10,192 nt of DNA. It comes from DASUDX01 sp036275365 (GTDB lineage: Bacteria > Pseudomonadota > Gammaproteobacteria > Nevskiales > Nevskiaceae). The DNA lies in assembly GCA_036275365.1 (NCBI GenBank), contig DASUDX010000057.1, forward strand, positions 1 to 10,192. Direction: 5' to 3'. Below, in pieces: positions 1 through 8,290 of this stretch. The position numbers and the translations under genes are program-made. The notes under the pieces were generated by a model. The model was not told the origin of the DNA and searched no databases. It saw nothing but the letters and a program-made list of their open reading frames with translations. How positions within the stretch are numbered: position 1 is the first letter of the stretch; each line of letters opens with the position of its first letter.

Positions 1-84
1 ATGGCGGTCGGTATGGCGGTCGGTACCGCGGTCGCTGAAGAGGCCGGTACAGCGGCTGGTGTAGCGGCCGGTGCAGGGGTCGGG
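1..84 (-). repeat. Degenerate 12-bp tandem repeat inside fliK (four-residue xPxA units)
   Basis: On the plus strand, bases 1-12 and 13-24 are identical copies of ATGGCGGTCGGT. Bases 25-36 match this unit at 9 of 12 positions, and weaker copies can be followed to about base 84. Read on the minus strand as fliK, each unit encodes four residues (IPTA, VPTA, SATA, VPAS, TPAA, APAA), so proline recurs with a period of four. The array touches the left edge and may continue beyond it. The 12-bp period keeps the reading frame when copies are gained or lost. Confidence 0.7.
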
Positions 85-281
85 CTTGCGGAAGCCGTCG
101 GCGCCGGGACCGGCAGACCGCCGGCGGACGAGCTCGCATCGGTCTCCCCCGGCGCCGCCAGGGACAGATGGCCGGCGAAGTCCCCTGCCCCCCCGCCGCC
201 TACTGCCGGCGGGCCCGCCAGCGCGGGGGCGGCGAGCGCTCCGAGCGCGCCAGGCGGAGCGGCTGGCAGGGAGGCGATCAC
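1..281 (-). CDS. fliK: FliK, flagellar hook-length control protein, N-terminal part (runs off the left edge)
   Basis: An open frame begins at a GTG at 281-279 and stays open to the window edge (93 full codons). The GTG overlaps the fliJ stop as GTGA, the same style of junction as ATGA at fliH/fliI and fliI/fliJ. The visible product is almost entirely Ala, Pro, Gly, Ser and Thr, with a short less biased stretch (GDFAGHLSLAAPGETDA, about residues 34-50). The last 28 or so residues have a proline nearly every fourth position. FliK is the secreted ruler that sets hook length and triggers the export substrate switch. Its N-terminal half is commonly low-complexity and poorly conserved, while the diagnostic C-terminal domain would lie outside this window. 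The call therefore rests mainly on position after fliJ, the coupled start and composition. No in-frame ATG lies near the junction. The opposite-strand frame over this region is a GC-rich shadow. Confidence 0.75.
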   Translation of the reverse strand, partial: MIASLPAAPPGALGALAAPALAGPPAVGGGGAGDFAGHLSLAAPGETDASSSAGGLPVPAPTASASPTPAPAATPAAVPASSATAVPTAIPTA

Positions 282-697
282 CGCGGCGCCATCCGCTGGC
301 TGTGGCGCTCCTCCAGCTCGAGTTGCTGACGGTGCTCCTGCTCACGCTGCGCCTGCCCGCGGGCACGCGCCTGCAGCCACTGCAGGCGCTCGCTCTCGCG
401 CTGGCGCAGCAGATAGTCCTGGCGCGCCTGCTCGGCGCGCTGCTGCGCCTGGCCGACGAACTGATGCTGGGCCTGCACCGCCTGCTCCAGCCGGCCGAGA
501 AACAGCGCGCGGTTGGCGAGCAGACGCGGATCGGCGGGCAGCGGCGCCAGCTGGTAGTCCTGGCGGTAGCGCTGCAGATCTTGCAGACGCTGCTGCTGGT
601 CCTGGGCGCGGCGCTGTTCCTGGCCGAGCCGCTGGCCGGCGCCCTCGATGCGGCGCTCGCTCCAGTCCAGCAGGGGCAGCAGGCGGGTCGGCTTCAT
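278..697 (-). CDS. fliJ: FliJ, soluble export-apparatus stalk / chaperone-escort protein
   Basis: The product is 139 residues, close to the usual length of about 145. It is almost wholly a Gln-, Arg- and Glu-rich helical protein with heptad-like spacing, as expected for the antiparallel coiled coil of FliJ. The N-terminus (MKPTRLLPLLDWSERRIEGA) fits the family pattern of a short basic leader followed by a Leu/Glu/Ala-rich helix. In the family, FliJ sits in the centre of the FliI hexamer like the gamma subunit of F1, contacts FlhA and recycles export chaperones. The ATG at 697-695 overlaps the fliI stop as ATGA and has a clear GGAGG at 711-707, nine bases upstream. The 3' end overlaps the fliK GTG. 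Similarity between FliJ proteins is low, so the call depends on both coiled-coil composition and its place between fliI and fliK. Confidence 0.9.
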   Translation of the reverse strand: MKPTRLLPLLDWSERRIEGAGQRLGQEQRRAQDQQQRLQDLQRYRQDYQLAPLPADPRLLANRALFLGRLEQAVQAQHQFVGQAQQRAEQARQDYLLRQRESERLQWLQARARGQAQREQEHRQQLELEERHSQRMAPR

Positions 698-2046
698 GCG
701 GGGGAACCTCCAGGGGGAAGAACCTCGGCCAGCTCGCGCAGGGCCTGGTCATGGGAAATGCGTTGATCGACTTCCTGGCGCAGATAGGCCTCGATGCGCG
801 GCCAGGCGGCGAGCGCCGCATCCACCCGCGGGTCGCTGCCGCGCACATAGGCGCCGATCGCCACCAGATCGCGGTTGCGCTGATACAGGCTCGCCGCCTG
901 CCGCAGCCGCCGCGCCTGCTCGCGCTGGGCCGGCGGCGACAGCTCGTGCGCCAGGCGTGAGAGCGAGGCCTCGATGTCGATGGCCGGATACAGGCCGGTC
1001 TCGGCGACCTGGCGCGACAGCACGATGTGGCCGTCGAGAATGCCGCGGGCGGCATCGGCGATCGGGTCCTGCAGATCGTCGCCCTCGGTCAGCACGGTGT
1101 AGAGCGCGGTGATGCTGCCGCCTCCTTCGGCGGCATTGCCGGCGCGCTCCACCAGGGCGGGCAGCCGGGCGAACACGCTGGGCGGATAGCCACGGGTGGC
1201 CGGCGGCTCGCCGATGGCCAGACCAATCTCGCGCGCGGCCTGGGCGTAGCGGCTCAGCGAATCGAGCAGCAGCAGCACATGGCGACCCTCGTCGCGGAAG
1301 CCCTCGGCGATGCGGGTGGCGAGCCTTGCCGCCGCCAGCCGCTGCAGCGGCGGGCGATCGGCCGGGGCCGCCACCACGCAGGCGCGGGCCAGACCCTCGG
1401 GGCCGAGGTTGTGATCGATGAAGTCGCGCACCTCGCGGCCGCGCTCGCCGATCAGCCCGACCACGATCACATCGGCACGGGTGTAGCGCGCCAGCATGCC
1501 GAGCAGGGTGGACTTGCCCACGCCGGTGCCGGCAAACAGTCCGACGCGCTGGCCGCGGCCGAGGGTGAGCAGGCCGTTGATGGCGCGCACGCCGGTGTCG
1601 AGCACCTCGCGGATCGGCGCGCGCTGCAGGGGATTGAGCGGCGCCCGGCTCGGCGGGGTGTGCAGCGGCAGGGCCCCGCGACCATCGAGCGGCCGGCCCT
1701 CGCCATCGATCACCCGGCCCAGCAGCGCCGGGCCGTGGGGCAGGCGCGCCTCGCCCAGACCCGCCAGCACCCGGGCCTGCGGACGCAGGCCGGACAGCTC
1801 GCCGGTGGGCATCAGGAACAGCCGCTCGCCGGAGAAGCCGACCACCTCGGCCTCGATCGGGTGCGGCTGGCTTTCGATGCGGCAGCGTCCACCGATCGGC
1901 GCCTGGATGCCGGCGGCCTCCAGGGTCAGGCCCACCACCCGGGTCAGCCGGCCCTCGCCGCGCACGCTTTCCACCCCGGCCAGACGATCACGGGCCGCCT
2001 CCAGGGCCTGCCGCAGCGCCGGCGGTCGGGCGGGCAGCGAAATCAT
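694..2046 (-). CDS. fliI: FliI, flagellum-specific type III export ATPase
   Basis: The product is 450 residues (family usually 440-460) and resembles F1-beta/V-type catalytic subunits. Visible landmarks are an N-terminal barrel domain (about 25-95), the P-loop AGTGVGKST at 172-180 with catalytic-type Lys178, the GERGREV segment at 200-206 with the expected catalytic Glu201, and the Walker B segment VLLLLDSLSRYA with Asp262. A RGYPPSVF segment characteristic of the family follows, and the C-terminal helical domain extends to the end. FliI hydrolyses ATP at the cytoplasmic face of the export gate to help release substrates from chaperones, in complex with FliH and FliJ. The ATG at 2046-2044 overlaps the fliH stop as ATGA, with GAGGGCGAGG-like purines just upstream. 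No active-site residue appears to be missing. T3SS ATPases such as SctN are the closest alternative, but the context is clearly flagellar. Confidence 0.97.
   Translation of the reverse strand: MISLPARPPALRQALEAARDRLAGVESVRGEGRLTRVVGLTLEAAGIQAPIGGRCRIESQPHPIEAEVVGFSGERLFLMPTGELSGLRPQARVLAGLGEARLPHGPALLGRVIDGEGRPLDGRGALPLHTPPSRAPLNPLQRAPIREVLDTGVRAINGLLTLGRGQRVGLFAGTGVGKSTLLGMLARYTRADVIVVGLIGERGREVRDFIDHNLGPEGLARACVVAAPADRPPLQRLAAARLATRIAEGFRDEGRHVLLLLDSLSRYAQAAREIGLAIGEPPATRGYPPSVFARLPALVERAGNAAEGGGSITALYTVLTEGDDLQDPIADAARGILDGHIVLSRQVAETGLYPAIDIEASLSRLAHELSPPAQREQARRLRQAASLYQRNRDLVAIGAYVRGSDPRVDAALAAWPRIEAYLRQEVDQRISHDQALRELAEVLPPGGSPA
707..711 (-). promoter_or_regulatory. Ribosome binding site of fliJ
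   Basis: GGAGG on the minus strand lies nine bases before the fliJ ATG, inside the 3' end of fliI. It is the clearest Shine-Dalgarno sequence in the left operon and supports the 697 start. Confidence 0.7.
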
Positions 2047-2624
2047 GCCGCCTCGCCCTCGAGACCGGCGCGGATGCGCGCCAGCCGGGTGGCCAGACGC
2101 AGATCGACCCGGGTCGGCTCCTGGTTGACCCAGGCATCGCCGCGGGCCAGCCGGGGATCGGCCTGCAGGCGCGCGCCGAGCTGGGTGTCGTCGACGAAGC
2201 TGCGCAATTCCTCGAGATCCTGCGGGTGCAGCTGCAGGGTGACCGCGCTGCGGCTCTCGCCGAGGGCCGCGAGCCCGCTGGCCAGCAGCGGGCGCAGCCG
2301 CTGACGGTCCTCGGCCACGGTCTCGGTGAACAGATCGGCAGCCACCGCGCAGGCGAGATCGAGCAGGCTGCGCTCGACCTCGGCATCGACCACCGCAAAC
2401 GGCTGTTCAAGGGCGGCGATCAGCCCGTGCAGACGGTCCAGCAGCGGCGCCATCTCCTCGCGCGCCTGGCGCAGACCGATGGCATGGCCCTCGGTGTAGC
2501 CACGCGCCTGGGCCTCGCGACGCACCTCGGTTTCGATGGCCTCCAGCGCCGCCGCGGTGGGCGGCGGCGGGCGGCCGAGCAGGGGCGGCGTCCAGGCGGC
2601 GCCGCGGTCCAGGGTCTCAGACAT
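2043..2624 (-). CDS. fliH: FliH, negative regulator / stator-like partner of FliI ATPase
   Basis: I place the start at the ATG at 2624-2622, giving 193 residues beginning MSETLDRGAAWTPPLLG. An upstream in-frame start at 2714 would only add translation from within fliG in the wrong frame. The N-terminal Trp in a Pro-rich leader fits the FliH region that docks on FliN and FlhA. Next comes a helical segment with small-residue spacing (ARGYTEGHAIGLRQAREE) resembling the FliH glycine-repeat helix. The C-terminal half (from about 75) has the V/F-ATPase subunit E-like pattern, including the VTLQLHPQDLEEL strand and helix and a GDAWVNQEPTRVDLRL segment near the end. FliH dimers bind FliI and tether it to the C-ring. 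At 193 residues it is shorter than many homologues (about 230-270), with the reduction in the N-terminal part. It overlaps fliG by 8 bases and fliI by 4. Confidence 0.93.
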   Translation of the reverse strand: MSETLDRGAAWTPPLLGRPPPPTAAALEAIETEVRREAQARGYTEGHAIGLRQAREEMAPLLDRLHGLIAALEQPFAVVDAEVERSLLDLACAVAADLFTETVAEDRQRLRPLLASGLAALGESRSAVTLQLHPQDLEELRSFVDDTQLGARLQADPRLARGDAWVNQEPTRVDLRLATRLARIRAGLEGEAA

Positions 2625-3645
2625 AGTCGTCGCCGCCACCGCCGAGCTGGATCTGGCCGGACTCGGCCAGACGCCGGGCGGTGGAGAGAATCTCCTTCTG
2701 CGCGGCCTCCACATCGGAGAGCTTGGCCGGGCCCCGTGCCTCCATGTCCTCGATCAGCATCTCGCCGGCGCGCTTGGACATGTTGCGGGTGATCTTCTCC
2801 TTCACCGAGGCGTCGGCCCCCTTGAGCGCCAGGCCCAGCTTGTCGGTGGGGATGTCGCGCAACAGGGTCTGGATGCTGCGATCGTCGAGGCTGGCGAGAT
2901 CGTCGAAGACGAACATCAGCTCCTGGATCCGGGTGGAGAGCTCGGCATCGACCTCGCTGATCCGCGCGGAGATCGCCGCCTCGCTGGTCGAATCCATCAG
3001 ATTGAGGATGTTGGCCGCGGCCTTGACACCCCCGACGCCGGCGCTCTTGCGGCTGCCGCCGCCGGCGAACTGCTTCTCCATGATCTCGTCGAGCTCCTTG
3101 AGCGCCGCCGGCTGGATGCCGTCGAGCTTGGCGATGCGCATCAGCACTTCGCTGCGCATCCGCTCGGGCAGGAAGCCGATCACCTCGGCCGCCTGATCGG
3201 GGTCGAGATAGGCGAGGACGATGGCGACGATCTGCGGGTGCTCATTGCGCACCAGATCGGCCACCGCGCGCGTCTCCATCCACTTGAGCGCCTCCAGGCC
3301 CTTGCTGTTGCGGCCGAGCAGGATGCGGTCGATCAGCCCGCTGGCCTTGTCCTCGCCCAGTGCACCGACCAGCACGCGGCGCACATAGTCGTCGCTGCCG
3401 ATACCGAGCGAGGTCTGGTTTTCCAGCTCCAGGCAGAAGCGCTGCATCACCTCGCCGGCCCGCTCGCGGGTGACATTGCTGAGGCTGGCCATGGCCTGAC
3501 CGATCTTCTGCACTTCCTTGGCATTCATGTGCCGCAGCACCTCGGCGGCCTCGGCCTCGCCGAGCGACATCAGCAGGATGGCGGCGCGTTCGGAGCCGGG
3601 AATGCCGGCACCCGGGTGCACGGCGTGGGCGGACTCAGGGCTCAT
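2617..3645 (-). CDS. fliG: FliG, flagellar motor switch / torque-generating rotor protein
   Basis: The product is 342 residues (family about 330-345). The N-terminal domain starts with SERAAILLMSLGE, which packs on the FliF tail. The EHPQ motif is at 135-138 in the middle domain. A Gly-rich hinge (FAGGGSRKSAGVGGVKAA) precedes the C-terminal domain, which carries MFVF at 244-247. By alignment with E. coli FliG, the charged torque-helix positions K264, R281, D288, D289 and R297 correspond here to K275, R292, E299, D300 and K308, so the charge pattern is kept. FliG forms the upper C-ring and couples stator ion flow to rotation and switching. The product ends in DDYV, as in many family members. 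The ATG at 3645 overlaps fliF by 11 bases, and the stop lies inside the fliH start region. All domains are intact. Confidence 0.98.
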   Translation of the reverse strand: MSPESAHAVHPGAGIPGSERAAILLMSLGEAEAAEVLRHMNAKEVQKIGQAMASLSNVTRERAGEVMQRFCLELENQTSLGIGSDDYVRRVLVGALGEDKASGLIDRILLGRNSKGLEALKWMETRAVADLVRNEHPQIVAIVLAYLDPDQAAEVIGFLPERMRSEVLMRIAKLDGIQPAALKELDEIMEKQFAGGGSRKSAGVGGVKAAANILNLMDSTSEAAISARISEVDAELSTRIQELMFVFDDLASLDDRSIQTLLRDIPTDKLGLALKGADASVKEKITRNMSKRAGEMLIEDMEARGPAKLSDVEAAQKEILSTARRLAESGQIQLGGGGDDYV

Positions 3646-5269
3646 CGTTCATCCACTGCTTGACCAGCTGGGCCACCCGCTTGGGGTCCTGGCCGACCGC
3701 GCTGCGCGCCTGCTGCAGACGGGTGTCGTAGACCGAGGGCGGGGCATCCGGCTGCTCCTCGACCGCCCCGGCCCGGTGGGCGCTGGCCAGCCGCAGGGCA
3801 TCCTCGGCGAGCAGGCGCTCGGGACTCAGATCGGCCAGGGCCGGACCGCCGCCGGCCGTCGCCAGCGCCGGGGCCGGGGTGAGCAGCTGGCGGGTGAGCG
3901 GCCGCAGCACCGCCAGAATCAGCATCATCAGCAGCAGGAAGGCCACGCCCAGGCGGCTGCCCTGCTGGATCTGCGGCTGCTGCCACCATTCCACCGTCTC
4001 CGGCTCCAGCGCCGGCGGGGCGAGGAAGGGCGCGCTGCGCACGGTCACCCGGTCGCCGCGCTCGGCATCAAAGCCCACCGCCTCGCGCACCAGCGCCTCG
4101 TAGGCGGCGAGGCTCTCGGCATCCGGGGCCTGCATCACGGTCTTGCCCTCGGCATCGCTGCGCGGCAGGTGATCGACCAGCACCGCGATGGTGATGCGCT
4201 CGATGCGGCCGCCCGGCTCGCGGGTGTGGCGCAGGGTACGGTCGAGCTCGAAGGCCCGGCTGCGGTTGCGCCGCGCCGGGGTCTCGCCCCCGCTGCCGGC
4301 TTCCTGATTGAGCGCCAGCGCCGGCTGGGTCTCGGCCGGCTGGTTGCTGGTGGCGCCGGGGACGCCGCCGACCGCGCTGCCGGCCCCCGCCCCCATCGGT
4401 TCCTCGCTGAGCTGTTCGCTGCGCAGGGCACCATCCGGGTTGGCGTACTCCTCGCGCGCCTCCTCGGTCTCGGCGAAATCCAGATCCACCGCCACCTGGC
4501 TGCGCACCCGGCCGGCGCCGGTGAGCGGCAGCAGCAGCTGTTCGATGCGCCGGCTGTAATCGGCCTCGAGACGGCGCGCCAGCTCGTACTGGTTGCGCGA
4601 GCGCAGCAGCGATTCATCGCCCAGCTCCTCGCTGAGCAGGCGGCCGCTCTGATCGACCACGGTCACCGCCTCGCGGGTCAGGCCCGGCACGCTGGCGGCG
4701 ACCAGCTGGACGATGCTGGCGGCCTGGCCGGATTCGAGCACCCGGCCCGGATGCAGCTCGACGATCACCGAGGCGCTGGCCGGCGGGGTGTCGCGGGTGA
4801 AGGCGGAGGGCCGCGCCAGCGCCAGATGCACCCGCGCCTGCTTGACCGGCGAAAGGCTCGCCACCGAGCGCGCCAGCTCGGCCTCGAGGGCGTGCTGGTA
4901 GCGCGCCGATTCGATGAACTGGCTGGCGCCGAAGCCCTGGTCCTGCTGGATCATCTCCATGCCCGGCGCCGAGCGCGGCAGGCCGGCGGCGGCCAGCTGC
5001 AGACGCGCCTCGGCCAGCCGCTCGGCCGGCACCATCAGGCGGCCGGCGGTATCGAGTTCGGCGGGGATGCCGGCGGCGCCGAGCTGGGCCAGGGCCGTGC
5101 TGACCTCGCCTTCGCCCAGCCCCAGCAGCGGCTGCTGGCCCGGACGGTCGGCCCACTGGCCGATCAGCAGGCCGGCGGCGACCGCGCCGGCGATGCCCGC
5201 CAGCAGCAGCAGCGGACGCAGCAGGGCCGCGAACGGCTTGAGGGCGGCAGGCAGCGTGGCAGTGCTCAT
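3635..5269 (-). CDS. fliF: FliF, flagellar MS-ring protein
   Basis: The product is 544 residues (family about 540-570). A first membrane helix spans about 15-37. It is followed by the ring-building motif domains, including GMEMIQQDQGFGASQFIE and the YQHALEAELARSVASL segment with KQARVHLALARPSAF. The region at about 265-335 (DFAETEEAREEYANPDGALRSE, then GGVPGATSNQPAE) is the typical FliF insert. The second membrane helix is at about 438-457 (GVAFLLLMMLILAVL). The cytoplasmic tail ends DPKRVAQLVKQWMNDEP, the conserved FliG-binding helix. FliF is the first structure assembled and houses the export gate. The ATG at 5269 lies 7 bases after the fliE stop, with only weak purine content before it, consistent with coupling to fliE. 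The end overlaps the fliG start by 11 bases. T3SS lipoprotein SctJ is excluded by length and by the two membrane helices. Confidence 0.98.
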   Translation of the reverse strand: MSTATLPAALKPFAALLRPLLLLAGIAGAVAAGLLIGQWADRPGQQPLLGLGEGEVSTALAQLGAAGIPAELDTAGRLMVPAERLAEARLQLAAAGLPRSAPGMEMIQQDQGFGASQFIESARYQHALEAELARSVASLSPVKQARVHLALARPSAFTRDTPPASASVIVELHPGRVLESGQAASIVQLVAASVPGLTREAVTVVDQSGRLLSEELGDESLLRSRNQYELARRLEADYSRRIEQLLLPLTGAGRVRSQVAVDLDFAETEEAREEYANPDGALRSEQLSEEPMGAGAGSAVGGVPGATSNQPAETQPALALNQEAGSGGETPARRNRSRAFELDRTLRHTREPGGRIERITIAVLVDHLPRSDAEGKTVMQAPDAESLAAYEALVREAVGFDAERGDRVTVRSAPFLAPPALEPETVEWWQQPQIQQGSRLGVAFLLLMMLILAVLRPLTRQLLTPAPALATAGGGPALADLSPERLLAEDALRLASAHRAGAVEEQPDAPPSVYDTRLQQARSAVGQDPKRVAQLVKQWMNDEP

Positions 5270-5276
5270 CGGCGGC

Positions 5277-5600
5277 TCAGATCGGCATGTTCATGACATC
5301 CTGGTAGGCACTCACCAGGCGGTTGCGGACTTCCACGGCCGCACGGAACTGGACCTGGGCCTGCGCCCCGGCCAGCATCACGGAAACCAGATCGGCCTTG
5401 GGGTCACCGCGCTCGAACGCGCCCTGCAGGGCGCTGCTGCGGTTCTGGGCCTGTGCCACCGAGTCCAGGGCCTGGCCCAGGGTGCTGGCGAAGCTCGCCG
5501 CGGGTGCCGCCTCGCTGGCCGCCGGGGCGGCCGGACGCGCCACCTGCTGCTGCAGGCTGCGGATCTGGCTGAGAACCCGGGTGACGTCGTACTCGGTCAT
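5277..5600 (-). CDS. fliE: FliE, MS-ring/rod junction protein
   Basis: The product is 107 residues, the usual family length (about 104-110). The C-terminal half carries the diagnostic pattern DLVSVMLAGAQAQVQFRAAVEVRNRLVSAYQDVMNMPI, with the highly conserved VRN-LV-AYQ-VM-MP core. The N-terminus MTEYDVTRVLSQIRSLQQQ lines up with Pseudomonas FliE proteins, which supports the ATG at 5600-5598. An Ala/Pro-rich linker (about 22-38) separates the two helical parts. FliE joins the MS ring to the proximal rod and is among the first exported proteins. It is first in the fliEFGHIJK operon. No Shine-Dalgarno sequence is visible before the ATG: the preceding 14 bases read CCGCTGGCCCCGCC. A sigma-54-like element lies so close upstream that the transcript could be nearly leaderless. 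Confidence 0.97.
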   Translation of the reverse strand: MTEYDVTRVLSQIRSLQQQVARPAAPAASEAAPAASFASTLGQALDSVAQAQNRSSALQGAFERGDPKADLVSVMLAGAQAQVQFRAAVEVRNRLVSAYQDVMNMPI

Positions 5601-5614
5601 GGCGGGGCCAGCGG

Positions 5615-5630
5615 TGCAAGCCCCGTTCCC
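5615..5630 (-). promoter_or_regulatory. Candidate sigma-54 (-24/-12) promoter of the fliE operon
   Basis: The minus strand reads GGGAACGGGGCTTGCA. Against the RpoN consensus TGGCACG-N4-TTGCW it matches 5 of 7 in the -24 half and all 5 in the -12 half, with the required GG-N10-GC spacing. fliE operons are sigma-54 controlled in Pseudomonas and Vibrio. The weakness is geometry: transcription starting about 12 bases past the GC would begin near base 5604, only about 4 bases before the fliE ATG. In GC-rich DNA, GG-N10-GC alone is common, but the exact TTGCA half is less so. Confidence 0.4.
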
Positions 5631-5670
5631 GCCCGCCGACGGCGGCCGCGCCGGATTCCCGCCGGCCCGG

Positions 5671-5694
5671 GCGGTGACGGGATTGCGTCACCGC
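5671..5694 (-). promoter_or_regulatory. Perfect dyad between maeB and fliE: maeB transcription end or activator site
   Basis: The arms GCGGTGACG (5671-5679) and CGTCACCGC (5686-5694) are exact reverse complements with a 6-base loop. The dyad begins 8 bases after the maeB stop, as a terminator would, but no T-tract follows on the minus strand (next bases CCGGGCCGGCGGG). It also sits about 41 bases upstream of the sigma-54-like element, a typical distance for an enhancer-binding-protein dyad. The sequence cannot separate the two readings. The remainder of the 101-base gap between maeB and fliE holds nothing else I recognise. Confidence 0.5.
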
Positions 5695-5701
5695 AGGCGG
5701 T

Positions 5702-7996
<2,295 letters not shown>

Positions 7997-8016
7997 GGCG
8001 GGCACTCGGCAGCGGA

Positions 8017-8034
8017 GCCCGCATGGTAGCGGGC
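8017..8034. promoter_or_regulatory. Small dyad in the maeB / small-ORF divergent intergenic region
   Basis: GCCCGC and GCGGGC arms (6 bp each, perfect) flank ATGGTA within the 54 bases separating the divergent starts at 7996 and 8051. It could be an operator or a 5'-leader hairpin of either transcript. I see no convincing -10/-35 pair in this gap, only a weak CATACT (8044-8049) directly before the plus-strand ATG. Short GC arms arise easily by chance in this DNA. Confidence 0.25.
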
Positions 8035-8050
8035 CGCGGACGGCATACTG

Positions 8051-8290
8051 ATGACCTCCGCCCGCCGAGTCCGCACGATGTCGCGCCGCCTGCTCGCCAG
8101 CCTCAAGCTGCTGCTGATCCTGGATCTCGCCGCGCTGGCCCTGCTCGCCCTCGCCGCCCTGCTCGGTCTCGGCGAACCGGTCAACCTCGCCCGCACCGCC
8201 CTGCGGCTGACCCTGATGCTGGGCGTGGTGGCCGCGCTGGTGCTGGCGGTGGGCTGGCTGCTGCGCGGCCCGCGCCCGCCGGCCGGCTAG
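8051..8290 (+). CDS. Small predicted two-helix membrane protein, unrecognised
   Basis: This is the only plus-strand gene. It encodes 79 residues from the ATG at 8051, or 70 from the ATG at 8078; neither start has a strong Shine-Dalgarno sequence. Third codon positions are almost all G or C, as in the flanking real genes. The protein has a basic N-terminus (TSARRVRTMSRRLLASLK), a first hydrophobic helix (about 19-39, LLLILDLAALALLALAALLGL), a short linker (GEPVNLARTALR), a second helix (about 52-70, LTLMLGVVAALVLAVGWLL) and an RGPRPPAG tail. The charge pattern suggests both termini are cytoplasmic. It is divergent from maeB (54 bases apart) and convergent with fliD, sharing the CTAG stop. I recognise no family. 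It is not FliS, which is soluble and helical without membrane segments. A minus-strand frame over the same bases looks like a shadow. Confidence 0.65.
   Translation: MTSARRVRTMSRRLLASLKLLLILDLAALALLALAALLGLGEPVNLARTALRLTLMLGVVAALVLAVGWLLRGPRPPAG

Noticed and set aside
1..960. Plus-strand open frame of about 319 residues beginning at base 1, overlapping fliK, fliJ and fliI.
   Set aside because: It is Ala/Gly/Arg low complexity and antisense to three genes with clear products or coupled starts.
2622..2714. Longer FliH starting at 2714.
   Set aside because: The extra 30 residues are an Arg/Pro-rich out-of-frame reading of fliG. The ATG at 2624 gives a normal FliH N-terminus with a short overlap.
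2536..5296. Long plus-strand frames antisense to fliG and fliF (about 375 and 592 residues).
   Set aside because: These are shadows of high-GC genes with typical shadow composition (His, Gln, Arg, Ala). FliG and FliF are certain on the minus strand.
8263..8287. GC-rich palindromic bases at the end of the small membrane ORF (GCGCGGCCCGCGC and GCCGGCCGGC) as a bidirectional terminator.
   Set aside because: The arms are only about 5 bp with tiny loops, lie inside coding sequence and have no T-tract. They are expected by chance at this GC content.
8051..8290. The small plus-strand ORF as a FliS or FliT chaperone.
   Set aside because: It is on the opposite strand and is two hydrophobic membrane helices, whereas FliS and FliT are soluble helical bundles.
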